15,624 nt of DNA from contig CAYFJI010000043.1 in assembly GCA_964343365.1 (NCBI GenBank), positions 1-15,624 of the forward strand. Direction: 5' to 3'. Position numbers and translations under genes: made by a program. Position 1 is the stretch's first letter. Each line of letters starts with the position of its first letter. Of the stretch, positions 6,665 to 13,523 are shown piece by piece. The notes beneath the pieces were generated by a model. It made no database searches and had not been told where the DNA came from. It saw only the letters and a list, made by a program, of their open reading frames with translations. The stretch is from CAJXWH01 sp964343365. GTDB lineage: Bacteria > Pseudomonadota > Gammaproteobacteria > Arenicellales > UBA868.

Positions 6665-8908
6665 TTATTCATCAACAAATGTTAGTCCTGCTTCCTGTGG
6701 GAGCATTTTTCCGGTAACTATGAAAACTGCTTGTCTGGGGTTATTAAGGCATATCATACGAAACTCATCTGAGACTTGTGAGCGCCGGAATATTTCAGAC
6801 ATAGCGATCTTTAATTCCTCTTCACTTATGACTTCAAACTCATTTTTACACTCCACTTCGTTAAATGCATCGCGTTTATTTTCGGGCTCCCTGTCAATGG
6901 AATCATTTAATTGGCAATCCGCATGAAGTACGCTACCTTCGCCAATAGAACTGCGAATCAAATTTTTTTGCCGTTCAAGATCGTGTTCAGAAAGACTATT
7001 GAGCTTTCTTCGTGCATCCTGCAAGGGAGTGCCATCAAAGCATGCTTCAATCGTTAATCCGTTGACTGTTGTCATTTTATTTTGATTGGCCTTTGCCATG
7101 AACTTCGGTAGATCATGATGAAATAAATCTTCTATTTCTAAATCTACTAATGGCCATAGAGACTCTGCTCCATTTTCTGTAAATACATCATTATATAAAA
7201 CTTCAAGTTCTATACCGAGGTCAACGCCGCTCTTCTGGAAATCAGGATGTAAGATTCTACTGAGGATGGATCCATAAAGTTCGGTAGAGTGTTTGAAGTA
7301 TCGAACTGATTGCTCGAGTAGCCGAATGAAAGGAGAGTCAGGAGCTAACATGTGATTTTTTATTTGAGAAATAAAATGATAAGTCTCTTCGAATCCACGA
7401 ACCACCTCCTCTGTGTAATCTGCAGGAACAAGTGCTCTATTAGCAAGTTGGGGCGCATTGGCTGAATCAAAAGACCTACGTATGTTTGTAGCTTCATAGA
7501 TCATAGCATCAGTATTGATATAAGAATGCTTAAGAATATTTATTTGGGCCTCTTTATTACCACTTGCACCCATACCTGATACGTCGACATAGTTGCCTCT
7601 AATTTTCGTTAGTTTTGGAAGAAAGTGGGATCTAAGCACTGACCCCTCAATTAGACCCGAGTCAACATTCTTGCCTCCTTTATTCTTTTTAATGGATGCC
7701 GCCCGATGCTGTGCAATTGTCTCGCAATCAATTGGTATTGGATATTCTCCCATCGCTATGACATTTTCATGATGAAAATCTACGCTATCCAACATATAGA
7801 ACAATGCCAAAAGAGCTCCACATCTTAGATAGAACGCAGAAGCTTGGCTGTCACATTCCATTGATATGTTTTCCGCCAACTCCATCCAACCATAATGTGA
7901 TTTGTTAACAAGCTTTAAAATCTTAAAGTCATGCGGGGCTCCTCTCTGATTCAACCAATTAACGAGAGTAAAGTACCCCATGTCCGCCGAAATATCTTTT
8001 GGTTTATAGATAATTTTATGTCCACTATCAAATTCTACTAACGCTACAGTTCTGCCCTTATCATGAGCGTCAGATAATCCAGGAAGAACATGTATTACCT
8101 GAGCATTTTTAGGAATATCAAATACGTCTGCCAGATCCGATTCATCCTCCGCCAAGCGACTGCATTGTTCAGAGGTGTTATCAATCCATCGTTCTATACA
8201 ATGAACCAAGTGGCGCGCAAAAACAGGATAATCACAGCATAACTGCTTTAGCCCATTATTTAGCAGCTTAGAAACAAATTGCTTATAGTATGCTTTTGAT
8301 CTTGAGTTATTTCGGATAACCCTGTACTCCAGGTGCTCTAACTGGGTTAAGGCCAAATAGGAATTAAATTCTAACTCCAAAATTCGGCTGCATGACTCAG
8401 AGAGACGAACCAAAAGAAATCTATCGAAATCTGCGTAGGCAGAGTCAGAAAAACGATGCAATTCACCCGAAAGTCTTTTAATAAGTCTCATTCTGGAAAA
8501 TTCTATGATTGGAACAAAGATTTCCTCAAATGGGACTGGGTTATCTAACGTAAGGTAGGGTCTTCTAGCAAGACAATCCTCACTAATCAACTCAGGATCA
8601 AATTGACGAATTGCCTCCAAAATTTCATTCAGTGTTCCCAGCCATTCTGGAGTCTCATCGAGCCACCTTAGATTATCTGCTAGGACAAAATGAATATCGT
8701 CATCATTCACTCCTGTGATTTCTAGGCGCTTCTGAAAAGAAGCGTTATTTCCACGAAAAGCTAGTTCGAGCCACTTAGCTCGTCTAGCTTTACTTATCTT
8801 CGAGGATCCACCTGCTTTCCCAATATCTAACTGTGAAACTTGCTTCAAGCGCTCTTGAAGAGATAAAGATTGCTCCGCTATATGTCTTGCTTCGAGTGGA
8901 CTTAACAT
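6665..8908 (-). CDS. LanM-type peptide Ser/Thr dehydratase (DUF4135) with NHLP-like C-terminus and no cyclase domain
   Basis: A 747-residue protein (numbered from the ATG at 8908). Residues about 110-656 match the dehydratase half of class II lanthipeptide synthetases. Seen are SDAHDKGR (D280, H282), IYKPKD (K302), DFHHEN (D377, H379, N382), IPIDCET (D394) and VRYFKHSTELY (R536, T542), ending in LSEHDLERQ. The spacings D377-H379-N382-D394-R536-T542 equal those I recall for CylM D347, H349, N352, D364, R506 and T512, and D280/H282/K302 equal D252/H254/K274 in relative spacing. It should therefore be able to phosphorylate Ser/Thr and eliminate phosphate. The LanC cyclase with its Cys-Cys-His zinc site is missing: standard LanM proteins are about 900-1100 residues. 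After an acidic linker, residues 694-747 read like a nitrile-hydratase-type leader (DEF, LNNPRQAV, TGKMLP, TFVDE). The start was set by AGGTGA 8 bases upstream of the ATG; GTG at 8920 is the alternative. No precursor peptide is adjacent. Confidence 0.88.
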   Translation of the reverse strand: MLSPLEARHIAEQSLSLQERLKQVSQLDIGKAGGSSKISKARRAKWLELAFRGNNASFQKRLEITGVNDDDIHFVLADNLRWLDETPEWLGTLNEILEAIRQFDPELISEDCLARRPYLTLDNPVPFEEIFVPIIEFSRMRLIKRLSGELHRFSDSAYADFDRFLLVRLSESCSRILELEFNSYLALTQLEHLEYRVIRNNSRSKAYYKQFVSKLLNNGLKQLCCDYPVFARHLVHCIERWIDNTSEQCSRLAEDESDLADVFDIPKNAQVIHVLPGLSDAHDKGRTVALVEFDSGHKIIYKPKDISADMGYFTLVNWLNQRGAPHDFKILKLVNKSHYGWMELAENISMECDSQASAFYLRCGALLALFYMLDSVDFHHENVIAMGEYPIPIDCETIAQHRAASIKKNKGGKNVDSGLIEGSVLRSHFLPKLTKIRGNYVDVSGMGASGNKEAQINILKHSYINTDAMIYEATNIRRSFDSANAPQLANRALVPADYTEEVVRGFEETYHFISQIKNHMLAPDSPFIRLLEQSVRYFKHSTELYGSILSRILHPDFQKSGVDLGIELEVLYNDVFTENGAESLWPLVDLEIEDLFHHDLPKFMAKANQNKMTTVNGLTIEACFDGTPLQDARRKLNSLSEHDLERQKNLIRSSIGEGSVLHADCQLNDSIDREPENKRDAFNEVECKNEFEVISEEELKIAMSEIFRRSQVSDEFRMICLNNPRQAVFIVTGKMLPQEAGLTFVDE

Positions 8909-8916
8909 TCGATGTT

Positions 8917-8922
8917 TCACCT
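8917..8922 (-). promoter_or_regulatory. Shine-Dalgarno site deciding the LanM-type gene start
   Basis: AGGTGA on the minus strand sits eight bases upstream of the ATG at 8908. The in-frame GTG at 8920-8918 lies inside this site, so the ATG is the better start; using GTG would add four residues. Confidence 0.6.
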
Positions 8923-9009
8923 AGTTAGCTTGATATCAGTATTTCTAACATATTATCTGAGGAGTTTTAAGCCTTTTGCGTAAACCTAAGATCTAAGATC
9001 CTCTAAGAG

Positions 9010-9038
9010 TCTATATCAGGGGCATGATTTACTACCAA
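9010..9038 (-). promoter_or_regulatory. Possible sigma-70-like promoter for the minus-strand gene run
   Basis: On the minus strand TTGGTA (9038-9033) and TATAGA (9015-9010) are separated by exactly 17 bases, each matching consensus at four of six positions. It would give a leader of about 100 bases before the ATG at 8908. Such matches occur by chance in AT-rich DNA. Confidence 0.35.
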
Positions 9039-9049
9039 CAGTACTCTGT

Positions 9050-9259
9050 GTGGCAACTATGTTAAAGTGGCACCCCACAAAAAATCGAGCAGGATTCCAT
9101 CAACCCATGAGTCATTCTATTTTTGATATGGAGATTCTCTTACCACCAATTGTCCTCCTGCCTGACAATGCCGAAGAAGCAGTTGACTACGCTGGAGAGC
9201 AAACTCTTGATCTAACGCTGCACCAGAATTTCTTTATCTATTTGCCGCTTCGAAAGTAA
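9050..9259 (+). CDS. Doubtful small ORF, 66-69 residues, upstream of the DMT transporter
   Basis: An open frame from a GTG at 9050 (or ATG at 9059) to a stop nine bases before the transporter ATG. The product has an acidic middle (DNAEEAVDYAGEQ) and a hydrophobic end (NFFIYLPLRK), with no Cys, no Gly-Gly and few Ser/Thr. It resembles no family I recognise, and no Shine-Dalgarno precedes either start. Its tight spacing to the transporter could mean translational coupling, or the frame could simply be open by chance or a gene remnant. It does not look like a lanthipeptide precursor. Confidence 0.25.
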   Translation: MATMLKWHPTKNRAGFHQPMSHSIFDMEILLPPIVLLPDNAEEAVDYAGEQTLDLTLHQNFFIYLPLRK

Positions 9260-9268
9260 AAACTCTTC

Positions 9269-10198
9269 ATGTTAAGTGGTAATCAGAGGGGTATTTTATT
9301 CATTTTAATCGGGATGACGATATCGTCTATCCAGGATACGTTGATTAAACTCTTGTCAGACGATCTCTCGATTTTTCAGATTCAGTTCTTTCGATCCCTT
9401 GTGGGTATCGGCGTCATAATTATGTTTCAGATTGCATTACGACAACCTGTAATAGTTACAACTGCTTACCCAGTACTAAGTTTGCTCAGGGGAATCATGT
9501 TCTTTGGTGCCTACTCACTATTCTATTTTGCACAATCCAAAATACCAATTGCTAATGCAACTGTCTTATATTTAAGTAACCCATTTTTTACAACATTAAT
9601 TGCAATACTAATTTTTAAGAGTCAAGTCGGTTTTAAACATTGGCTAATCATAATTTTTGGATTTTTCGGCGTCGTATTGATATATCAGCCCAACACTAAA
9701 GTGTTTAACGTTTATTACCTACTTCCAATATTGGTGGCGCTCCTGTATTCACTCATTGTTACTATAACCAAACTAACATCTAACAAAGACACTCTTTTCC
9801 AACAACTTTTTTATACGTATCTGGTAACTGTTGTCCTAAGCGGACTCCTGGGTTTAATCGTGGGAGATGGTAGATTTGACACCGCTCAATATACTCAGAT
9901 TAAATTCTTAGTTCGGAGTTGGCAAATCTTTGATCTCAGTGCCGTTATCTGGCTACTTACTATTTCGGTAATTGGCACTACGGCGCACGCATTTTTTCTG
10001 GCTGCATACCGTATAGGTGATCCTTCAGTGATTAGCCCTTATGAGTACACATTGCTTCCGTGGATGATCCTATGGGGTTTTGTGTTCTGGAGCGAAGTTC
10101 CGTCATTCGAAGTGCTTATCGGGATGTCACTTATCGTAGGTTCGGGGCTTGTACTTTTTTACAGTGAACAAGCAAAAAATAAAAAAATCAGATTGTGA
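9269..10198 (+). CDS. EamA/DMT-superfamily transporter (10 TM)
   Basis: A 309-residue inner-membrane protein made almost entirely of hydrophobic helices. I count about ten in two EamA repeats, roughly residues 6-140 and 148-300. Family-like signatures are SIQDTLIKLLSDDLSIFQIQFFRS in the first helices, the SLLRGIMFFGAYSLFYFA segment, ANATVLYLSNPFFTTLIAIL at the end of repeat one, and GDPSVISPYEYTLLPWMILWGFVFW in repeat two. The C-terminus is short and basic (KNKKIRL). Members export or import small metabolites such as amino acids, nucleobases or S-adenosylmethionine; the substrate cannot be deduced. It is transcribed away from the LanM-type gene and followed by a terminator-like hairpin, so it appears to be its own unit. 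The ATG lacks a clear Shine-Dalgarno. Confidence 0.88.
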   Translation: MLSGNQRGILFILIGMTISSIQDTLIKLLSDDLSIFQIQFFRSLVGIGVIIMFQIALRQPVIVTTAYPVLSLLRGIMFFGAYSLFYFAQSKIPIANATVLYLSNPFFTTLIAILIFKSQVGFKHWLIIIFGFFGVVLIYQPNTKVFNVYYLLPILVALLYSLIVTITKLTSNKDTLFQQLFYTYLVTVVLSGLLGLIVGDGRFDTAQYTQIKFLVRSWQIFDLSAVIWLLTISVIGTTAHAFFLAAYRIGDPSVISPYEYTLLPWMILWGFVFWSEVPSFEVLIGMSLIVGSGLVLFYSEQAKNKKIRL

Positions 10199-10325
10199 TT
10201 TCGTCTGTAAATTAAAAGTGGGGATCGTTGGCATACTCTTCCCGAGTTGTAATTATAATTTAATATTATGGACGATGGCGGCAAACGAGCGTGCGACTAA
10301 ATGAAAGCGAATGACTAGCATAATT

Positions 10326-10355
10326 GCCCCCATCGCCTACCAAGTAGGGGCTTTT
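10326..10355 (+). terminator. Terminator-like hairpin after the DMT transporter
   Basis: GCCCC at 10326-10330 pairs with GGGGC at 10347-10351, followed directly by TTTT. An alternative inner stem CCTAC/GTAGG with a CAA loop is also possible. It lies about 130 bases past the transporter stop. The T tract is short and lies only on the plus-strand side, so it suits the transporter rather than the convergent cupin gene. Confidence 0.5.
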
Positions 10356-10437
10356 AACCTCTCATAGCCATCATAATGATGAATACCCAGATGTCAGTCC
10401 AATAGTCTTTTTGAATCTAGGTAAAACAGCAAAAAAC

Positions 10438-10776
10438 TTAAACGCCATCATGATTTATTCCAATTAGCAAACAGCCTGTGTTCGTGCGTGAGTTATGACG
10501 CGAACCTTTTGGGTAGGTTACAAAATCACCTGGCTTCAATATTGTGCCGTCGTCCTCTATGAGGTGCCCCTCTAGAATAAGAAATTCTTCATCGACATCA
10601 TGCACATGCACCACAGTTTCAGCGCCAGGCTCTAAACGCATTGCATACCAGCCCTTTCCCAGCTTTGGGTCATAACTAATGTTGAGAACAGTAATTTTTT
10701 CTTGTTCTTGTCCATCTAAATCATAGGGTACAAATTGACCCTTATAGATATTGGTAATTTCTCTAGATTCATTCAT
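10438..10776 (-). CDS. Small single-domain cupin protein
   Basis: A 112-residue protein consisting of one cupin barrel. Both conserved motifs are present: motif 1 is G51 with H57-V-H59, E63 and G70 (GAETVVHVHDVDEEFLILEG), and motif 2 is GDFVTYPKGSRHN with H94. H57, H59, E63 and H94 make a typical metal site. The arrangement resembles the cupin module of ChrR-type proteins and of small cupins of unknown function. There is no extra zinc-binding N-terminal anti-sigma domain and no sigma factor gene next to it, so a ChrR role is not supported. The product may be a small dioxygenase, isomerase or sensor; I cannot choose. It is divergent from tmm across 250 bases. No clear Shine-Dalgarno precedes the ATG. 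Confidence 0.85.
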   Translation of the reverse strand: MNESREITNIYKGQFVPYDLDGQEQEKITVLNISYDPKLGKGWYAMRLEPGAETVVHVHDVDEEFLILEGHLIEDDGTILKPGDFVTYPKGSRHNSRTNTGCLLIGINHDGV

Positions 10777-10841
10777 TGATGTCGCTTTTGCCAGTAGTTT
10801 TCACCATTTTATGTGATATTATGGAGGAATAGTTATATTTT

Positions 10842-10871
10842 TTGCTGTTTTATCGTCGCTAAAACTAATAC
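10842..10871 (+). promoter_or_regulatory. Weak candidate promoter for tmm
   Basis: TTGCTG (10842-10847) and TAATAC (10866-10871) are spaced by 18 bases in the gap between the divergent cupin and tmm genes. It would leave a leader of about 150 bases. No inducer-binding palindrome was recognised nearby. Confidence 0.25.
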
Positions 10872-11026
10872 TTTACAATGCGACCGAAAGTTATTTATAT
10901 ATTAATAGGCTGACATGTAATGGGGGGACAGACCAATTTATACTCAGCGTGCCAGCTGTTATAAAATCATTCGGAGTTGTGTTTTTAGCATATTTAACGG
11001 ACACAGAATATTATTGAGGGAGCATT

Positions 11027-12358
11027 ATGAGTCGAATTGCAATTGTTGGCGCTGGACCTTGCGGTCTCTCACAAATGCGCGCTTTTAGCTCAGCCCAAGC
11101 AAATGGTGCTGACATACCAGAAATAGTTTGTTTCGAGAAACAAAATGACTGGGGGGGTTTGTGGAACTATAGCTGGAGGACAGGCACAGATGAATATGGT
11201 GAGACATGCCATGGGAGCATGTATAAATATCTTTGGTCGAATGGACCAAAGGAGTGCTTAGAATTTGGCGATTATAGCTTTGAAGAGCATTTCGGCCGAT
11301 CAATACCTTCTTTTCCGCCACGAGAAACACTTCGGAACTACATTACTGGCCGAGCTGAACTCGCTGGTTTCAGAGATTGGGTAAAATTTGGGCATGTCGT
11401 CAGAGATGTAAATTACATTAAAGATGCCAATCAATTCTTAGTCCGCGCGGTTGATCTATTGAACCAGAAAGATGCTGAGGAGTTATTTGATTACGTAGTA
11501 GTAGCGAACGGACATTTCTCAGTGCCTAACTTACCTACTTTTACCGGTATCGATAATTTCCCTGGTCGGGTTATTCATGGTCATGACTTCCGAGATGCTG
11601 CTGAGTTTCAAGGGCAACGGTTATTGATTGTTGGAGCTAGCTATTCAGCTGAAGATATTGCACTTCAGAGTAAAAAGTATGGCGCAACTTCTGTGACCTG
11701 TAGTTATCGGACAACACCTATGGGTTTTGATTGGCCAGATGGTATTGAGGAGCTACCACTTATAGATCATTTTGACGGTGAAACAGCACACTTTTCAAAC
11801 GGTGCCAAACGAGATTTCGACTCAATAATTCTATGCACCGGTTATTTACATCATTTTCCATTTCTGACGGAAGAACTTAGGCTCATAACTACCAATAGGC
11901 TTTATCCAGGCAAATTATATAAAGGTATTTTTTGGACCGACAATCCAAAGCTTGTCTACCTAGGAATGCAAGATCAATATTATACCTTTAGCATGTTTGA
12001 TGTGCAGGCATGGTACGCTCGCGATGTTGTTATGGGTCGGATCGAACTGCCCTCATATTCAGAAATGCAAAGTGATATAGATAATTGGCAGCAACGTGAG
12101 GAGAGTCTCACTAATCCGAGTGAAGACATAGACTTTCAGACTGATTATTGTAAGGATTTATCTACTAGAGTTGACTATAGTCTCGATTGGGATCTTGCGG
12201 CTCAAAATTTCAAGGATTGGGAGCATCATAAGGAAGAAAGCATTATCGGTTATAGGGATAAAGCGTTTCGTTCCCCAGTGACTCATGCTCACGCACCAAC
12301 TCATCACACAGCATGGTGGGAGGAAATGAATGATTCGACAGAAATATTCCTATCGTAA
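11027..12358 (+). CDS. tmm: Trimethylamine monooxygenase (flavin-containing)
   Basis: A 443-residue bacterial FMO oxidising trimethylamine to trimethylamine N-oxide with NADPH, FAD and O2. Seen are the FAD motif GAGPCG (8-13), the FMO identifying motif FPGRVIHGHDF (178-188, FxGxxxHxxxF) and the NADPH motif GASYSA (203-208). Whole stretches match the Methylocella/Methylophaga Tmm family, for example YLWSNGPKECLEF, SYRTTPMGFDWP, ILCTGYLHHFPFL, YLGMQDQYYTF and FDVQAWYARDVVMGR. N72 and Y206 sit where the Tmm residues that hold the reaction intermediate are expected. The length is normal. The start is supported by GAGGGAG four bases upstream. The usual partner gene tmd (TMAO demethylase) and a TMAO transporter are not in the window. 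An MttB-family gene about 5.5 kb away on the other strand gives a loose methylated-amine theme. A run of seven G at 11151-11157 lies inside the gene but keeps the frame. Confidence 0.94.
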   Translation: MSRIAIVGAGPCGLSQMRAFSSAQANGADIPEIVCFEKQNDWGGLWNYSWRTGTDEYGETCHGSMYKYLWSNGPKECLEFGDYSFEEHFGRSIPSFPPRETLRNYITGRAELAGFRDWVKFGHVVRDVNYIKDANQFLVRAVDLLNQKDAEELFDYVVVANGHFSVPNLPTFTGIDNFPGRVIHGHDFRDAAEFQGQRLLIVGASYSAEDIALQSKKYGATSVTCSYRTTPMGFDWPDGIEELPLIDHFDGETAHFSNGAKRDFDSIILCTGYLHHFPFLTEELRLITTNRLYPGKLYKGIFWTDNPKLVYLGMQDQYYTFSMFDVQAWYARDVVMGRIELPSYSEMQSDIDNWQQREESLTNPSEDIDFQTDYCKDLSTRVDYSLDWDLAAQNFKDWEHHKEESIIGYRDKAFRSPVTHAHAPTHHTAWWEEMNDSTEIFLS

Positions 12359-12504
12359 CTGCTAATAGATCTAACACTATTCATCATTTTTTACCTAAAT
12401 ATCTGTAGAGAGAATAGTTACTATAGCGTATGGCGTCTTTAGAGTTACAGTAAAGAACGTCGTGTTGCTGCACTTAACTTTAGAACTTTTTTCAATTAAT
12501 TACG

Positions 12505-12826
12505 CTACTTGTCATGCATATATTTCTCGGTTAAGGCAAAAATCAGTCCACTAAATACAAAAACAGAGTGAATAACTACCCTCCAGAGTATCTCTCTTTC
12601 ACTGTAACTGCCGCTATTCAAAAACACCTTCAAAAGCTCAATACTAGAAATTGCGGCCAATGGCGTAAATAACCTTCAACTTTAAACTGGCAAAGTCCAC
12701 TTTACCCATCCAGTCAGGACGCTCCATATCGTCTTTGAAATCGATCGTGGAAACAAAATTTTCGTACCCTGCAATTGCTACCATTGTTAAAAGACTGCCG
12801 ATGAAAGCAGCGTTCCAAAAGCACTG
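12505..12826 (-). pseudogene. Broken UPF0114/YqhA-family membrane protein gene
   Basis: Two consecutive reading frames together restore the C-terminal two thirds of a UPF0114/YqhA protein. Reading the minus strand from 12814, the first part includes IGSLLTMVAIAGYENFVS and DWMGKVDFASLKLKV, matching the family GYENFVS and WLGK segments. Around 12658-12655 one base is extra (or two are lost). A second frame continues from 12654 with AISSIELLKVF through VVIHSVFVFSG to a stop at 12505. The upstream end meets an in-frame TAA at 12829-12827, and the first two transmembrane segments are not found. The gene is thus both frameshifted and truncated, and no intact reading remains. It was probably an inner-membrane protein of unknown role. 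It lies just downstream of the GFA-family gene on the same strand. Confidence 0.8.
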
Positions 12827-12844
12827 TTAACGTGACCGTCGCCG

Positions 12845-12889
12845 GTTCGAGCTTAGCTGGGAAAGTCAAACAGTTTACCCATCAATCAG
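12845..12889 (-). repeat. Degenerate second copy of a UPF0114 gene segment
   Basis: The 45 bases at 12845-12889 resemble 12674-12717 inside the pseudogene: both contain CTGG-AAAGTC, then TTTACCCATC, then TCAG. On the minus strand they would encode MGK-(V/LF)-DF-(A/P)-S. This suggests a partial tandem duplication now decayed, though so short a match could be chance. Confidence 0.4.
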
Positions 12890-12904
12890 ATATTTAGAAT
12901 TTGA

Positions 12905-13309
12905 TTATTTCGGCCGGCCATCAAACACATCAACATTTTCCGGGATATGGTGGTAATTTTGTTTGTCACAAGTAAAAATCGCAATTTCTGTCTTAAAAAC
13001 TGACGGATCATCAAAAGTGCCAACTTTTATAATAATTGCGCCTGGTCTTTTTGGGGTCTCATTTGCTATTCCGGTCCCACAAACCCCACAAAAATGTCTT
13101 GTGACTGGGAGCTCCAAATCCGTCCGAGTAAATGTCTTCATTGTCCCAGATGTTAAGTGGAAATTATCAAGTGAAAACCGCATCAGAGGCACTGGATTCC
13201 CTCCGCTAAAATGACAGCATTCCCGACAATAACATTGCAGCGAAGCTTCGGGTTCGCCATCAACTGCATAACGTACTGTTTTGCAATAACAACCGCCTGT
13301 GATTTTCAT
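12905..13309 (-). CDS. GFA/CENP-V-family zinc-binding protein
   Basis: A 134-residue protein of the glutathione-dependent formaldehyde-activating (Gfa)/CENP-V fold. The zinc cysteines are complete: GGC7YC9, C26YC28REC31C, and HFC74GVC77GT. The rest of the mini-fold (TGIANETP, IIIKVGTFDD) is typical. Despite the family name, most bacterial homologues of this size have no proven formaldehyde activity, and the function here is open. A link to formaldehyde released from methylated amines is tempting, given tmm about 550 bases away, but is inference. I start at the ATG at 13309, which places the GGCYC motif at the usual distance from the N-terminus. A TTG at 13324 would add five residues with no better ribosome site. 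Confidence 0.87.
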   Translation of the reverse strand: MKITGGCYCKTVRYAVDGEPEASLQCYCRECCHFSGGNPVPLMRFSLDNFHLTSGTMKTFTRTDLELPVTRHFCGVCGTGIANETPKRPGAIIIKVGTFDDPSVFKTEIAIFTCDKQNYHHIPENVDVFDGRPK

Positions 13310-13523
13310 AATTGATATTACCAATTTGGTTCAATTTAATGAGCAATTATAGAGCTAAATATGCTGTATAAAGAATACAAATTCTAGAGGTATAAGCCTA
13401 AACATTATCTTTTTCTTCACTGAAATTGACTGCAAACTAAAAAATTCACCTGTCACTAACATATAATCACGCGTTTACGTATATTTAGAATTATCAAAAC
13501 AACCTTGGCTTAACGCGCATCTA

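Larger units (their letters stand above)
8909..9268. other. Divergent intergenic region between the LanM-type gene and the DMT transporter
   Basis: About 360 bases separate two divergent genes. It holds the Shine-Dalgarno of the minus-strand gene, a possible minus-strand promoter (9010-9038), and a doubtful plus-strand small ORF (9050-9259). I see no lanthipeptide-type or NHLP-type precursor on either strand here, no tRNA and no strong hairpin. Confidence 0.6.

Noticed and set aside
9050..9259. Small ORF as precursor peptide for the LanM-type dehydratase
   Set aside because: No Cys, few Ser/Thr, no NHLP or Nif11 leader, no Gly-Gly site, and it is on the opposite strand with no ribosome site.
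10438..10776. ChrR-type anti-sigma factor
   Set aside because: Only the cupin half is present; the N-terminal zinc anti-sigma domain and a neighbouring sigma factor gene are missing.
10777..11026. tRNA or small RNA gene in the cupin-tmm gap
   Set aside because: No cloverleaf, no T-loop sequence and no T-tailed hairpin; only AT-rich spacer with a weak promoter-like match.
11151..11157. Run of seven G as a possible phase-variation site in tmm
   Set aside because: It encodes the conserved DWGG of the Tmm family in frame; a single short G run is weak evidence for slippage control.
12359..12504. Terminator or gene after tmm
   Set aside because: Only a loose inverted repeat (TAACACTATTC and GAATAGTTA) about 30 bases apart with no T tract behind it; nothing coding seen.
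12963..13214. Plus-strand open frame of 83 codons
   Set aside because: Antisense to the GFA-family gene, whose zinc cysteines show which strand codes.
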